Shown: positions 25,271 to 34,144 of the stretch, piece after piece
Position numbering within the stretch: the stretch's first letter is position 1
Layout: each line of letters opens with the position of its first letter
From: Psychroflexus aurantiacus
GTDB lineage: Bacteria; Bacteroidota; Bacteroidia; Flavobacteriales; Flavobacteriaceae
DNA: 64,000 bases
NCBI RefSeq assembly: GCF_010820555.1
Contig: NZ_JAAIKD010000002.1
Location: 310,001 to 374,000 of the forward strand
Direction: 5' to 3'
The notes under the pieces: generated by a model
The model's database searches: none
Told to the model about the DNA's origin: nothing
Seen by the model: only the letters and a program-made list of their open reading frames with translations
Position numbers and translations under genes: made by a program

Positions 25271-25807
25271 ATGAAAAAGATCATTTTAATAGCATTGATA
25301 GGTATTTCTCTGGTGGCTTGCAATTCCAAGCCAAGCCTCCAGGAATATCTTGTGGAAAAAGAAAATTCAGTCGAATTTATTTCTGCCAGTCTGCCTACTA
25401 ATCTTTTATTTCAAAACCTGGACAGCCTGTCTCCCGAAGAGAATAGCAGTTTGAGGAAAATTGAAAAGATAAATTTACTGGCGCTGACGAATAAAAAAGG
25501 GAAGACTATGCTTGAAGAAGAGCGTTTAAAGCTGAAATCCGTTCTTGAACAACCAGCCTACGAATCTCTTCTGGACTTCAGCAGTAGTGGCAGAGAAGCT
25601 GAATTGCTGTTCGTTGGATCGGAAGGAAACATAGATGAGCTCATCTTTTTCGGATATGATTCAGAAATAGGTATGTTGCTTCTGAGAATGCGAGGTAGTG
25701 ATGTGAACGCCAATGATATCTATCAGATTACACAAACCGCTCAGCGCATGGATATGAATGCATTGACGGGAGACTTTGGAGATCTCTTAGGAGATTTGGG
25801 GCAATAG
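25271..25807 (+). CDS. DUF4252-like lipoprotein
   Basis: The 178-residue product has a lipoprotein signal with lipobox SLVAC and the DUF4252-like end EAELLFVGSEGNIDELIFFGYDSEIGMLLLRMRGSDVNANDIYQ. It lies 2 bp after the previous DUF4252 gene and is probably a paralogue that arose by duplication, with diverged N-terminal half. As the last gene of the sigma operon it may be an effector or a co-sensor; function unknown. Confidence 0.78.
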   Translation: MKKIILIALIGISLVACNSKPSLQEYLVEKENSVEFISASLPTNLLFQNLDSLSPEENSSLRKIEKINLLALTNKKGKTMLEEERLKLKSVLEQPAYESLLDFSSSGREAELLFVGSEGNIDELIFFGYDSEIGMLLLRMRGSDVNANDIYQITQTAQRMDMNALTGDFGDLLGDLGQ

Positions 25808-25886
25808 ATTGATTTTCTGATTAAATTTATGTTAGAGTGTCTTTAGGCTTAATTATTTTTAAGATATTTAATAAAAATAATTACTT

Positions 25887-26255
25887 ATGGATACTCTAAT
25901 TTTAATTTTTAAAGTAGTGATTGCCCTTGGCATCCTAAACGTCTGGTTACTGAGGTTTAACAAGCAAACCGAATGGAGAGGAGCTGCAGCCGGAAACATG
26001 AATGAAGAGTTTACCAAATATGGCCTTCCGGTCTGGCTTGTACCCGTGATTGGATTTCTAAAACTCGGATTTGCAACCTTATTGATTATAAGCATTTTTA
26101 ATGATGGCTATAATCTTGGCTTTATTGGCGCAGTAGGTATGGGAATCCTTATGATAGGAGCCATTGCCATGCATATCAAAATAAACGATCCGTTAAAGCG
26201 CTCGTTACCCGCCTTTTTAATGCTTGTGATGTCAGCGTTTATCGCCTTTGCTTAG
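25887..26255 (+). CDS. DoxX-like small membrane protein
   Basis: The 122-residue product has four hydrophobic segments (LILIFKVVIALGILNVWLL; VWLVPVIGFLKLGFATLLII; LGFIGAVGMGILMIGAIAMH; LPAFLMLVMSAFIAFA), and the arrangement with KINDPLKRSLPA between the last two matches the DoxX/DoxD-like family. Role in the cell is undefined. Its stop codon overlaps the end of the converging gene by 4 bp. Confidence 0.75.
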   Translation: MDTLILIFKVVIALGILNVWLLRFNKQTEWRGAAAGNMNEEFTKYGLPVWLVPVIGFLKLGFATLLIISIFNDGYNLGFIGAVGMGILMIGAIAMHIKINDPLKRSLPAFLMLVMSAFIAFA

Positions 26256-26944
26256 CGCAAAGTTTCCAGATTTGTAATTTCAATGGGAATTCCAAATACT
26301 GATTTTTTAGTGGAAAGCAGCATACCAGACTGGGTTTTGACCCAGTCTTTCCATTTAGCTTCAATCCCGCCTACAGGAATAATAGACACCCACATTTTGA
26401 ACGCAGTGGGTCTGTAATTTTCATCTACCTTCCATAAATACGAATCGCCGGGTGTGGTGCCTCCTGAAGTAAAGGTAACCAGTAGGCTCTTTTCTCCATC
26501 TTTAGTTACAAGTCGCCTTTCTACATCCTCATCCATGATTTTGTAGGGTGCAATCAGCCAGTACGAGTCGTTATTGAAATTTTTAATGCAGGTTTGAATG
26601 ATTTCTGAAGAATTCAGGTCATTAGAGGAGATGACTTCGCTTTTGTCATACTCCTTCAGGTCGAGTTTTACTTTATAATTCTCAGAACTTACCAGGACAT
26701 AGTTTTGGTCTTTATGCCATTCGTACGAATGCAAGCCTGCAAAGGTCCAGCTTATGATTTTGGTGTTTTGGAAAGCTTCATAATTCAACTCTTTTAAAAT
26801 CTGCTGTGCAAACCGATCGGCTTCCGGGCCTTGTTTGCCCTCCGGCAGGTCTTCAGACATGAAAAAGCCAATGAGCGTCAGGACTAGTATTAAACCTACA
26901 ACCCCCAGGCCTGTTATTTTTAAGATCTTCAAAAATCGCTTCAT
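26252..26944 (-). CDS. membrane-anchored protein of unknown function
   Basis: The 230-residue product has an N-terminal membrane anchor (LKILKITGLGVVGLILVLTLIGFFMS, about residues 5-30) and an extracytoplasmic beta-rich domain with Trp-rich words (IISWTFAGLHSYEWHKDQ, DSYWLIAPYKIMDE, DSYLWKVDENYRPTAFKMWVS). I recognise no named domain, though the pattern suggests a conserved flavobacterial family. Its ATG overlaps the stop of the ACP phosphodiesterase gene upstream (ATGA), so both are on one transcript. Confidence 0.6.
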   Translation of the reverse strand: MKRFLKILKITGLGVVGLILVLTLIGFFMSEDLPEGKQGPEADRFAQQILKELNYEAFQNTKIISWTFAGLHSYEWHKDQNYVLVSSENYKVKLDLKEYDKSEVISSNDLNSSEIIQTCIKNFNNDSYWLIAPYKIMDEDVERRLVTKDGEKSLLVTFTSGGTTPGDSYLWKVDENYRPTAFKMWVSIIPVGGIEAKWKDWVKTQSGMLLSTKKSVFGIPIEITNLETLR

Positions 26945-27537
26945 ATATTCTGGTTAAGTGTTTTGATTTTTAAGTTGCAAAACTTCCGGATATCCTCAAA
27001 AAAGCTGGTGAATTCTGAATCAAATTCAGATTGAAACGCCAGATAAATGTCGGCGCCTTTATGCAATTGGGTTTCATGCTTGGTTTTATGATTCATCTGC
27101 CTTAGAATGTGTCTTAAATCGTCTAACTTGGAATAACTCAATAACCAGTTGTGTTCGATCATATAAGGAACCACTTTACTTATTTTCTTAGGCAGCAGAT
27201 GCTGATTACTCTCCAGCAAATGGTAAAAATCTTCCGCAAATACAGGTAATTCTATATCCGAATATTCTTTCCAGCGTTTGGCTAAAATATGATCATAAAT
27301 CATATCGATTACAACGCTGTTGTAATGTCCAAGTTCATCAAAAAACCGATGCGCCCCTTTAGACACCAAAGGATGGTGATCTGTAAAGTCGTCTATAGCC
27401 CGGTGCAGTAAAATGCCTTTCTGAATTTCAGCAGGATAGGTCTTGTACGACTTTCCTTTTATTTCATCTGCCATGAAGTTCCCCAGTTTCAGGAATTCAT
27501 CATCACCAGATAGAAATATATGAGCCAGGTAATTCAT
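26941..27537 (-). CDS. acpH: acyl carrier protein phosphodiesterase
   Basis: The 198-residue product begins MNYLAHIFLSGDDEFLKLGNFMADEIKG and has GILLHRAIDDFTDHHP and IDMIYDHILAKRW, the metal-binding His/Asp motifs of the AcpH family (HD-like). The enzyme removes the phosphopantetheine arm from holo-ACP. Length is normal. It is divergent from glmM, with about 100 bp between them, and followed by a coupled gene of unknown function. Confidence 0.9.
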   Translation of the reverse strand: MNYLAHIFLSGDDEFLKLGNFMADEIKGKSYKTYPAEIQKGILLHRAIDDFTDHHPLVSKGAHRFFDELGHYNSVVIDMIYDHILAKRWKEYSDIELPVFAEDFYHLLESNQHLLPKKISKVVPYMIEHNWLLSYSKLDDLRHILRQMNHKTKHETQLHKGADIYLAFQSEFDSEFTSFFEDIRKFCNLKIKTLNQNI

Positions 27538-27639
27538 TGCTCTAAAATAGTTTATTAAGCAGTTTTAGCAAATTATTTACAGGTAAAATCTTTGGACTCG
27601 TATCTTTACACCTGAAAAATTTCTTATAAATCCTAAATT

Positions 27640-29025
27640 ATGACACTAATTAAATCTATTTCTGGAATTCGAGGCACTATTGGCGGACAGGTTGGAGACA
27701 ATCTGACCCCGCTGGACGTTGTAAAGTTTTCTGCGGCCTACGGGCAATGGATAAAAACCCAAAGAACCAAGGAACACTACAAAGTTGTAGTGGGCCGGGA
27801 TGCACGAATTTCCGGGAAGATGGTTCAGTCACTGGTAATGCATACGCTATCGGGGATGGGTATTCACGTGGTGGACCTGGACCTTTCCACGACGCCCACT
27901 GTAGAAATGGCAGTAGGTCTTGAAAATGCAGACGGAGGTATCATCCTTACGGCAAGTCATAACCCTAAACAATGGAACGCCCTAAAGCTATTGAATAAAG
28001 ACGGAGAATTTTTAAATGCCGCCGAAGGCCAGGACATTCTGAATTTCGTGGAAGAAGAGAACTTCCAGTTTTCTGAAGTAGACGATTTAGGGGAAATCAC
28101 CTATCATAATGCATATATAGATCTTCACATTGAAGAAGTGGTGAACCTGGAGCTTGTAGAAGTCGATCAGATAAAAGAAGCCAAAATCAAGGTGGTCGTA
28201 GATGCCGTAAACTCTACCGGAGGGATATCTATTCCACCACTTCTGGAAATGCTTGGGGTAGAAGTGGTAAAACTCTACTGCGAACCCAACGGGCATTTCC
28301 CACATAATCCGGAACCGCTGGCTAAACACTTGACGGAACTGTCTAAAAAAGTTAAAGAAGAACACGCGGATTTCGGTATTGCTGTGGACCCGGATGTAGA
28401 CCGACTGGCTTTGGTGGATGAAAACGGGGACATGTTTGGAGAGGAATATACGCTGGTGAGCATCGCCGATTATGTACTGAGTCGTAAAAAAGGGCCGACG
28501 GTTAGCAATTTGTCGTCGTCTCGTGCCCTGCGCGATATTACCGAGAAACACGGGTGTGAATATTTTGCAAGTGCGGTTGGAGAAGTGAATGTCGTAGCCA
28601 AAATGAAAGAAGTGAATGCAGTGATAGGAGGCGAAGGGAATGGTGGAGTCATTTATCCTGAATTGCACTACGGCAGAGACAGCCTTGTGGGTGTTGCTTT
28701 GTTCTTAAGCTTGCTTTCAGAACGACAGATTAAAGTTTCTGAGCTCAGACAAACCTACACCTCCTACTTTATGGCGAAGGAAAAAATTGAACTGACTCCA
28801 GATCTTGATGTGGATGCGCTTTTGAATAAGATACAGGAAAAATATAAAGACGAGGACATCAAAACCATCGACGGCGTGAAAATCGACTTTGAGAATAACT
28901 GGGTCCACCTGAGAAAATCAAATACAGAACCCATCGTCAGAATTTATACCGAAGCTAAAAGTCAAGACGAGGCCGATGCTTTGGCTCAGCGCTTTATAGC
29001 TGAGCTGGAAGAAATGAGTAGATAA
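27640..29025 (+). CDS. glmM: phosphoglucosamine mutase
   Basis: The 461-residue protein carries all alpha-D-phosphohexomutase motifs: phosphoserine loop TASHNPKQWN with Ser106, metal loop DPDVDRLA at residues 250-257, sugar-specificity loop GEGNGGVIYP, and phosphate-binding loop RKSNTEPIVRIYTEA. The order SGIRGTIGG at the start and the GEGNGG loop fit GlmM rather than phosphoglucomutase. It interconverts glucosamine-6-phosphate and glucosamine-1-phosphate for peptidoglycan and LPS synthesis. Confidence 0.88.
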   Translation: MTLIKSISGIRGTIGGQVGDNLTPLDVVKFSAAYGQWIKTQRTKEHYKVVVGRDARISGKMVQSLVMHTLSGMGIHVVDLDLSTTPTVEMAVGLENADGGIILTASHNPKQWNALKLLNKDGEFLNAAEGQDILNFVEEENFQFSEVDDLGEITYHNAYIDLHIEEVVNLELVEVDQIKEAKIKVVVDAVNSTGGISIPPLLEMLGVEVVKLYCEPNGHFPHNPEPLAKHLTELSKKVKEEHADFGIAVDPDVDRLALVDENGDMFGEEYTLVSIADYVLSRKKGPTVSNLSSSRALRDITEKHGCEYFASAVGEVNVVAKMKEVNAVIGGEGNGGVIYPELHYGRDSLVGVALFLSLLSERQIKVSELRQTYTSYFMAKEKIELTPDLDVDALLNKIQEKYKDEDIKTIDGVKIDFENNWVHLRKSNTEPIVRIYTEAKSQDEADALAQRFIAELEEMSR

Positions 29026-29151
29026 AGCTTTCAGGCGACCAGTTTTTTTGTAAAAAGAGAGATGAGCTCAGCCTAAAGCTCTGTTTAAAAGAACATACAT
29101 CAGACCCTAACCAATTCCCCTCGAGCAGATAGACATTTCGGGAGGATTTGT

Positions 29152-30024
29152 TTAGGGTTTTCTGTGTTTCCAGCGCTTGTGAGTCCACAGGTAGTAAGCG
29201 GGTTCCTCACGAATTTGCTCTTCCAGCAATTTCAAAAAATGATCCGTGATTTCATAGTCAGGAATCGACTTGGGCTCATCGGTGATAAGTTCGAATTTAC
29301 AGTTGTAATGCCCGCGTTTCAGCTTGGAAATTCTGGCATAAACCACGGCATGGTCCAGTCTTTTGGCCAGCATTTCGGCGCCTGTATACACAGGAACCTC
29401 AACGCCCATAAACTCCTGCCAGTGAAAGGCTTTGTCTTTCTTGGGAGACTGGTCGGATATGAAACCACTCACGGTCAACTCACCCTTTTCAGTGACTTCG
29501 TTCAATACATGAACCGTTTCTTTGGTCGTGATGAGGTAGGTGTCGTATTTGGCTCTGATCCGTTTCACCAACCTGTCGAAATATTTGTTCTTCAGTTGCT
29601 TGTAGACCCCATAGCCCTTATGATTTATAAAGGTTTGTAAAATGAAAATCCATTCCCAGTTTCCATAATGCCCCAGGATGATAATGGCACTTTTATTTTG
29701 GCGTTCCAAATCTGAAAAAATGGATAAACCTTCAAACTTAAAGCGTTTATCTATTTCAGCTTTTGACATGGAAATCGATTTGATGGACTCAAAGATCAGA
29801 TCGCATAAATGTTTATAAAATTTTCTTGCTATGGCTTCATGCTCTGACTTTGAATAGTCCGGGAATGCGAGTTTCAGATTGTCCAGGACTACCTTTTTGC
29901 GGTAGGCGAACAGGTTATATACCAAAACATAAACCAGGTCTGAAAGGAGATAAATAAGTGGAAAGGGAAGTTTTGAAATCAGCCATAAAAAGGGGTAGAT
30001 TAAAACATAAATCAGTAATTGCAT
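29152..30024 (-). CDS. lpxL: lipid A biosynthesis acyltransferase (LpxL/HtrB family)
   Basis: The 290-residue product has an N-terminal membrane segment, RKKVVLDNLKLAFPDYS, and the catalytic HX4E motif in GHYGNWEW (His119, Glu124), then SDQSPKKDKAF and the end AYYLWTHKRWKHRKP, all typical of LpxL/LpxM acyltransferases that add secondary acyl chains to lipid A at the inner membrane. It is divergent from the rhomboid gene with promoters placed back to back. Confidence 0.9.
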   Translation of the reverse strand: MQLLIYVLIYPFLWLISKLPFPLIYLLSDLVYVLVYNLFAYRKKVVLDNLKLAFPDYSKSEHEAIARKFYKHLCDLIFESIKSISMSKAEIDKRFKFEGLSIFSDLERQNKSAIIILGHYGNWEWIFILQTFINHKGYGVYKQLKNKYFDRLVKRIRAKYDTYLITTKETVHVLNEVTEKGELTVSGFISDQSPKKDKAFHWQEFMGVEVPVYTGAEMLAKRLDHAVVYARISKLKRGHYNCKFELITDEPKSIPDYEITDHFLKLLEEQIREEPAYYLWTHKRWKHRKP

Positions 30025-30040
30025 TTAGCCAAATTTTGTG

Positions 30041-30058
30041 CAAAGATAGGTATATTTG
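30041..30058. promoter_or_regulatory. back-to-back -7 elements for lpxL and the rhomboid gene
   Basis: TATCTTTG on the minus strand (30041-30048) faces lpxL and TATATTTG on the plus strand (30051-30058) faces the rhomboid gene. Both match TAnnTTTG exactly and are only two bases apart, so the two promoters must overlap and could exclude each other. Confidence 0.55.
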
Positions 30059-30079
30059 GGCTTTTGAGATTTAAAAATT

Positions 30080-30727
30080 ATGGGGGGATTAGGTTTTATA
30101 GTTATAGCAATCATAGCGGCCAATGTGTTGATGTCTTATAAGGGATTCAAGAATTCCGGTTTTTTTAACCGCTATAAATTTGAGGTTTCCTCTATCAAAG
30201 CCGGAGATCAAATCAGACTATTGAGTTCTGCATTTCTTCATGTGGATACGACGCATCTCTTTGTCAATATGCTGACGTTGTATTTCTTTGCTTCCAGTGT
30301 GCTAAGTTTTCTTGGAACCGGCGGACTTTTGCTGGTGTATTTTGGAAGTCTGATTCTGGGAAATTTACTTTCGCTTCAATTTCATAAAAACGAAAGCAAT
30401 TATACGGCTGTTGGGGCGAGCGGAGCTGTGGTAGGTGTTTTATACGCTGCTATTTTACTTCAGCCCGATATGATGCTGGGCTTATTTTTTATCATTCCCA
30501 TTCCTGCTTATGTGTTTGGGATAGGCTATTTGTTTTATTCCATCTGGGCGATGAAAGCCAGAAGAGATAATGTAGGGCATGATGCGCATTTTGGGGGAGC
30601 TATGGGAGGTTATTTCATCACCTTGCTGCTTTCTCCATGGGTGTTACAGGAGCATTTGCTGATGGTTATTTTGCTTGCCATTCCTATTGTGGTTCTTTTC
30701 GTGCTTCAGAGAATGGGTAAACTATAA
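30080..30727 (+). CDS. rhomboid family intramembrane serine protease
   Basis: The 215-residue protein has six or so membrane helices and the rhomboid catalytic features: the Asn in HLFVNMLTLYFF, the nucleophile Ser114 in VGASGAVVGV, and His170 in GHDAHFGGAMGGY. It would cut single-pass membrane proteins within the bilayer. No extra cytoplasmic domain is present. The LFVNML and GASG spacing is normal. Confidence 0.92.
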   Translation: MGGLGFIVIAIIAANVLMSYKGFKNSGFFNRYKFEVSSIKAGDQIRLLSSAFLHVDTTHLFVNMLTLYFFASSVLSFLGTGGLLLVYFGSLILGNLLSLQFHKNESNYTAVGASGAVVGVLYAAILLQPDMMLGLFFIIPIPAYVFGIGYLFYSIWAMKARRDNVGHDAHFGGAMGGYFITLLLSPWVLQEHLLMVILLAIPIVVLFVLQRMGKL

Positions 30728-30774
30728 TTTTTTAGAATCTCTCGCGTTAATTTTATTCTAGCTTCGGCATAACC

Positions 30775-30782
30775 TATATTTG
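30775..30782 (+). promoter_or_regulatory. -7 promoter element TATATTTG for the PASTA gene
   Basis: An exact TAnnTTTG match 16 bp upstream of the ATG at 30798, implying a leader of only about ten bases. Confidence 0.5.
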
Positions 30783-30797
30783 TAATTATTTTTAGTT

Positions 30798-31352
30798 ATG
30801 AAATTTTTCAAGTTTATTTTTAGCAAAGTCTTTTTGCTTCAGTTAATTCTGGCAGTCCTGGTTTTAGTTGTTTTGGTTTTTGGTGCTCTAAAATATTTAG
30901 ACATCACGACCGATCATAACGAAACCGTTGCCGTTCCGGATTTGTCCAAATTCCAACTGGATATCGTCGATAAAAAATTGGAGGAAATGAACTTGAGACG
31001 TGAGATCCTGGACTCCGCCAATTTTAATCCAAATTATCCGCCCTATTCTGTACTGGACCAGGTTCCGAAACCAGGAAAGCAGGTCAAAGAAATGCGTAAA
31101 ATTTACCTCACCCTCAATCCTTCGGGTTATATCAATGTTGAAATTCCTGAAAATCTAATCAGAAAAACAAGACGACAGGTAGAGCCTACACTGATAGCTT
31201 TAGGCTTTCAAATCGGAGAAATTATAGAAAAACGCGATATTGCCAAAGGAGCCATCCTCGAACTGAGACATAAAGGGGAAACCCTGAAAGCCGGAGATAA
31301 GCTTCCCAAAACGAGTACCATAGACTTAGTGGTAGGTGATGGCAGTCTTTAG
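30798..31352 (+). CDS. PASTA-domain membrane protein
   Basis: The 184-residue product has one membrane helix (about residues 10-32) and an outer part with two PASTA-like units (VAVPDLSKFQLDIVDKKLEEMNL... and VEIPENLIRKTRRQVEPTLIALGF...), each ending in the DQVPKPGKQVK or HKGETLKAGDKL type of strand. PASTA domains bind muropeptides or beta-lactams. No kinase domain is attached, as usual in Bacteroidota. It precedes rluD by about 40 bp, a frequent arrangement in this phylum. Confidence 0.87.
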   Translation: MKFFKFIFSKVFLLQLILAVLVLVVLVFGALKYLDITTDHNETVAVPDLSKFQLDIVDKKLEEMNLRREILDSANFNPNYPPYSVLDQVPKPGKQVKEMRKIYLTLNPSGYINVEIPENLIRKTRRQVEPTLIALGFQIGEIIEKRDIAKGAILELRHKGETLKAGDKLPKTSTIDLVVGDGSL

Positions 31353-31393
31353 GCTCGCGGTCATATCCTGCTAAGTTCCAAATTAAACACACC

Positions 31394-32431
31394 ATGCAAG
31401 CACAAGATAATTTAGATGAGAATGATGATCTCTATGAACATCATAGTTTTACCGCAACCAGGGGTCAGGAACCGCTGCGTGTAGATAAGTTTTTAATGAA
31501 TTTTATTGAAAATGCCACGCGTAATAAAGTTCAGCAGGCGGCTAAAGACGGGAATATTTACGTCAATGGGGTAGCGGTTAAGCAAAATTATAAAGTGAAA
31601 GCCGGTGATGAGGTGAAAGTCCTCTTGGCCTATCCGCCTTATGAAAACTTACTCACACCCGAAGACATTCCTTTGGATATCGTTTATGAAGACGATTCTC
31701 TATTAGTGGTCAATAAACCGGCCGGAATGGTAGTGCATCCGGGCCATGGGAATTACTCCGGAACACTGATTAATGCCCTGATTTACCATTTCGATAATTT
31801 GCCGAACAACAGCAGCGATCGCCCTGGATTGGTTCATCGAATCGATAAGGATACAAGCGGACTTTTGGTAATTGCCAAAACCGAATCGGCTATGGCCTAC
31901 CTCGCCAATCAATTTTTTCATAAAACCAGTAAGCGTGAGTATGTCGCGCTGGTCTGGGGAAATATGGATGATGATGAAGGCAGAATTGAAGGCAATATCG
32001 GAAGAAATCCTAAGAACAGATTGCAAAACCTCGTTCACACCGGGGATGAAGCCGAGCAGGGGAAGCCCGCGGTGACCCATTATAAAGTGATTGAACGTTT
32101 AGGCTACGTGACCCTGATCTCCTGTCAGCTGGAAACAGGAAGAACACACCAGATTCGTGTGCACCTCAAACATATTGGTCATACCTTATTCAACGATGAA
32201 CGCTATGGAGGGGACAAGATTCTGAAAGGAACCACCTTCACCAAGTACAAGCAATTTGTAGATAATTGCTTTAAAATTCTTCCACGTCAGGCACTTCACG
32301 CCAAAACCCTGGCTTTCGAACATCCGGTAACCAAAGAATGGATGGAATTCGATTCTGAAGTCCCCGCAGACATCTCAGACTGTGTGGAGCGCTGGAGAAA
32401 TTATGCTAAAAACAGCAAGGAGAATATTTAA
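31394..32431 (+). CDS. rluD: 23S rRNA pseudouridine synthase, RluD family
   Basis: The 345-residue product has an N-terminal S4 RNA-binding domain (RVDKFLMNFI...RNKVQQAAKDGNIYVNGV, about residues 28-75) and a RluA-type catalytic domain with HRIDKDTSGLLVIAKT (catalytic Asp151), plus QLETGRTHQIRVHLKHIGH. The S4 plus RluA plan fits RluD, which modifies helix 69 of 23S rRNA. Confidence 0.9.
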   Translation: MQAQDNLDENDDLYEHHSFTATRGQEPLRVDKFLMNFIENATRNKVQQAAKDGNIYVNGVAVKQNYKVKAGDEVKVLLAYPPYENLLTPEDIPLDIVYEDDSLLVVNKPAGMVVHPGHGNYSGTLINALIYHFDNLPNNSSDRPGLVHRIDKDTSGLLVIAKTESAMAYLANQFFHKTSKREYVALVWGNMDDDEGRIEGNIGRNPKNRLQNLVHTGDEAEQGKPAVTHYKVIERLGYVTLISCQLETGRTHQIRVHLKHIGHTLFNDERYGGDKILKGTTFTKYKQFVDNCFKILPRQALHAKTLAFEHPVTKEWMEFDSEVPADISDCVERWRNYAKNSKENI

Positions 32432-32517
32432 TATAAGCGAATCTAATCCTGTTATTTTAAATTATTAGTTAACAGGATATTTTAACTGCTGAATTTCCAT
32501 TATTTTTAAAATAAAAA

Positions 32518-33279
32518 ATGAAATTAATCGTATCTCCTGCCAAATCACTTAATCAAGAGGATCAGCTTCCTACAGATCGCTATACCAAGCCGGTGTTTGA
32601 AGAAACCGCCGCACAAATCAACCGAAAGCTGGCGCGAATGAGCAAAGATGACATCGCTGATTTGATGAGCATCAGCGATAAACTTGCGGATCTCAATTAC
32701 GGAAGGTATCAGGATTTTGAAGAAAAACACACCCCTGAAAATGCCAGACCCGCTATCTACATGTTCGATGGGGATGTTTATACAGGAATAGATGCCTATT
32801 CCATTCCAAAAGATAAGCTGGAACATCTGCAAAATTCGCTGCGGATTTTGTCAGGGATGTACGGTGTGCTTCGGCCCTTAGACCTTATTCAGCCTTACAG
32901 GCTTGAAATGGGAACAAAATTAGCCATAGAGTCAAATGATGATTTGTACGCGCTTTGGCAGGACAAAGTGACTTCTCAGCTCAATTCAGAAATGCAGGAA
33001 GGTGAACTTTTAATCAATTTAGCAAGTCAGGAGTATTTCAAAGCAGTCAATTCTAAAAAGCTGCATGCTGAAATCATTTCTCCCGTGTTTAAAGATTTCA
33101 AAAATGGGAAATTGAAAATTATCAGTTTCTATGCTAAAAAAGCCAGAGGACTCATGGTAAGGTATATCCTGGATCATGAGATCAAAACCCTGGAAGGTAT
33201 TAAAGGGTTTAATTATGAAGACTATCACTTTTCTGAAGAACATACAGAGAAAGAAAGTGAGCCCGTCTTTATCAGATAA
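32518..33279 (+). CDS. yaaA: peroxide stress protein YaaA
   Basis: The 253-residue product begins [13 protein letters not shown] and contains [42 protein letters not shown] and [16 protein letters not shown], all diagnostic of YaaA (DUF328/UPF0246). In E. coli YaaA limits free iron and DNA damage during hydrogen peroxide stress and can bind DNA. It precedes a PH-domain protein gene by 6 bp. Confidence 0.93.
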   Translation: MKLIVSPAKSLNQEDQLPTDRYTKPVFEETAAQINRKLARMSKDDIADLMSISDKLADLNYGRYQDFEEKHTPENARPAIYMFDGDVYTGIDAYSIPKDKLEHLQNSLRILSGMYGVLRPLDLIQPYRLEMGTKLAIESNDDLYALWQDKVTSQLNSEMQEGELLINLASQEYFKAVNSKKLHAEIISPVFKDFKNGKLKIISFYAKKARGLMVRYILDHEIKTLEGIKGFNYEDYHFSEEHTEKESEPVFIR

Positions 33280-33285
33280 GCGAAG

Positions 33286-33738
33286 ATGAAATTCAAAAGC
33301 CGTATAGACAAGACCTTTATTTTTATATTTAGTTTATTATCACTTCTTTTTAGCATATTGATTAGCCAGAATGTACTGATGATGAATTTTTCAAAAACCT
33401 ATGTCATTGTTTTGGTCACTGCTGTTGCATTACTTTGGTTACTGGTAATCTGGATTTTTTTGGATACGAGTTATAAAATAACCGATCGGAAGGTCAGTTT
33501 CAGAAGCGGACCTTTTTACGGAACGATTCCCCTGAAACAGATCAAAAAAGTGATGGTAGATAAAACGTCCTGGGATGGTAAAAAGGTAGCCCTGGCTAAA
33601 AAGGGTTTGGTCCTGATATATAATGGGAATAAGGAAATTTATTTTGCGCCTAAAACCAATGATTCTTTTGTTGACTATCTAAAAAAAGTCAATCCTGACA
33701 TTGAGATTGAGAAAAATCAGTTTATTTCCTTAAAATAA
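33286..33738 (+). CDS. bacterial PH-domain membrane protein
   Basis: The 150-residue product has two adjacent membrane segments (FIFIFSLLSLLFSILIS and IVLVTAVALLWLLVIWIFL, to about residue 62) and then the bacterial PH-like strand set SYKITDRKVSFRSGPFYGTIPLKQIKKVMV...IYFAPKTNDSFVDYLKK. The cytoplasmic domain probably binds protein or lipid. Function unknown. It lies 6 bp after yaaA and is probably co-transcribed. Confidence 0.75.
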   Translation: MKFKSRIDKTFIFIFSLLSLLFSILISQNVLMMNFSKTYVIVLVTAVALLWLLVIWIFLDTSYKITDRKVSFRSGPFYGTIPLKQIKKVMVDKTSWDGKKVALAKKGLVLIYNGNKEIYFAPKTNDSFVDYLKKVNPDIEIEKNQFISLK

Positions 33739-34144
33739 AGCTCTTCTTCCTTTGTAAGCCGTGTCTGGATATGCCCAGAAACAAACTGCGTTTGTCCTTC
33801 CAAACCTTTAAAGCGGTCTCAAAACTTTATTCTTGTCACCCTGAACTGGTTTCAGGGTCTTACTCCTGCACGATGCAATCAGGCAGGTTCATACTGACAA
33901 TGCTAAAGTTTTGAGGCGGCTTGTTTTAATAATGATATCGGCGTAAGCTGTTCCAGTATTTTAAACGTGTGGTTTTAAGCTCTAGTTTGTGAGCTCTTGA
34001 TACGGGTTTTCTGCTTGAGTCAAGTACGGTGTTTTCTAATGTAGTTTCCATGAGTATTCGTTTTAAAAGTTAATATCTATTATTAAGACGAATGAAAACT
34101 AGATTTGTTACAGTACTATGTAAAACAAAGTAGTATTTTTTAAA
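33739..34144. other. 406-bp intergenic region holding a structured repeat
   Basis: No protein frame is supported. The region contains the MITE-like element at 33811-33922, described separately. Bases 33923-34144 are AT-rich and I find nothing recognisable there. Confidence 0.5.
33811..33922. repeat. MITE-like palindromic element with two internal hairpins
   Basis: The left arm 33811-33838 (AAGCGGTCTCAAAACTTTA then TTGTCA) is the inverse of the right arm 33895-33922 with 23 of 28 positions matching. Inside are two further hairpins: CCCTGAA/TTCAGGG (33839-33857) and CCTGC/GCAGG (33865-33887). Folded, this gives a three-way junction in DNA or RNA. The TGAAC...TTCAGGGT core resembles dispersed palindromes that I recall from flavobacterial genomes. 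No transposase is encoded, so it would be a non-autonomous element or a structured RNA. Confidence 0.6.

Noticed and set aside
28087-28668. 193-residue minus-strand frame within glmM
   Set aside because: Entirely antisense to glmM, whose catalytic motifs are intact; composition is His/Phe-rich as expected of a shadow frame.
33838-33858. CCCTGAA/TTCAGGG hairpin as a simple terminator of the yaaA operon
   Set aside because: It lacks a T-run and lies about 100 bp after the last stop, nested inside a larger inverted repeat that explains it better.
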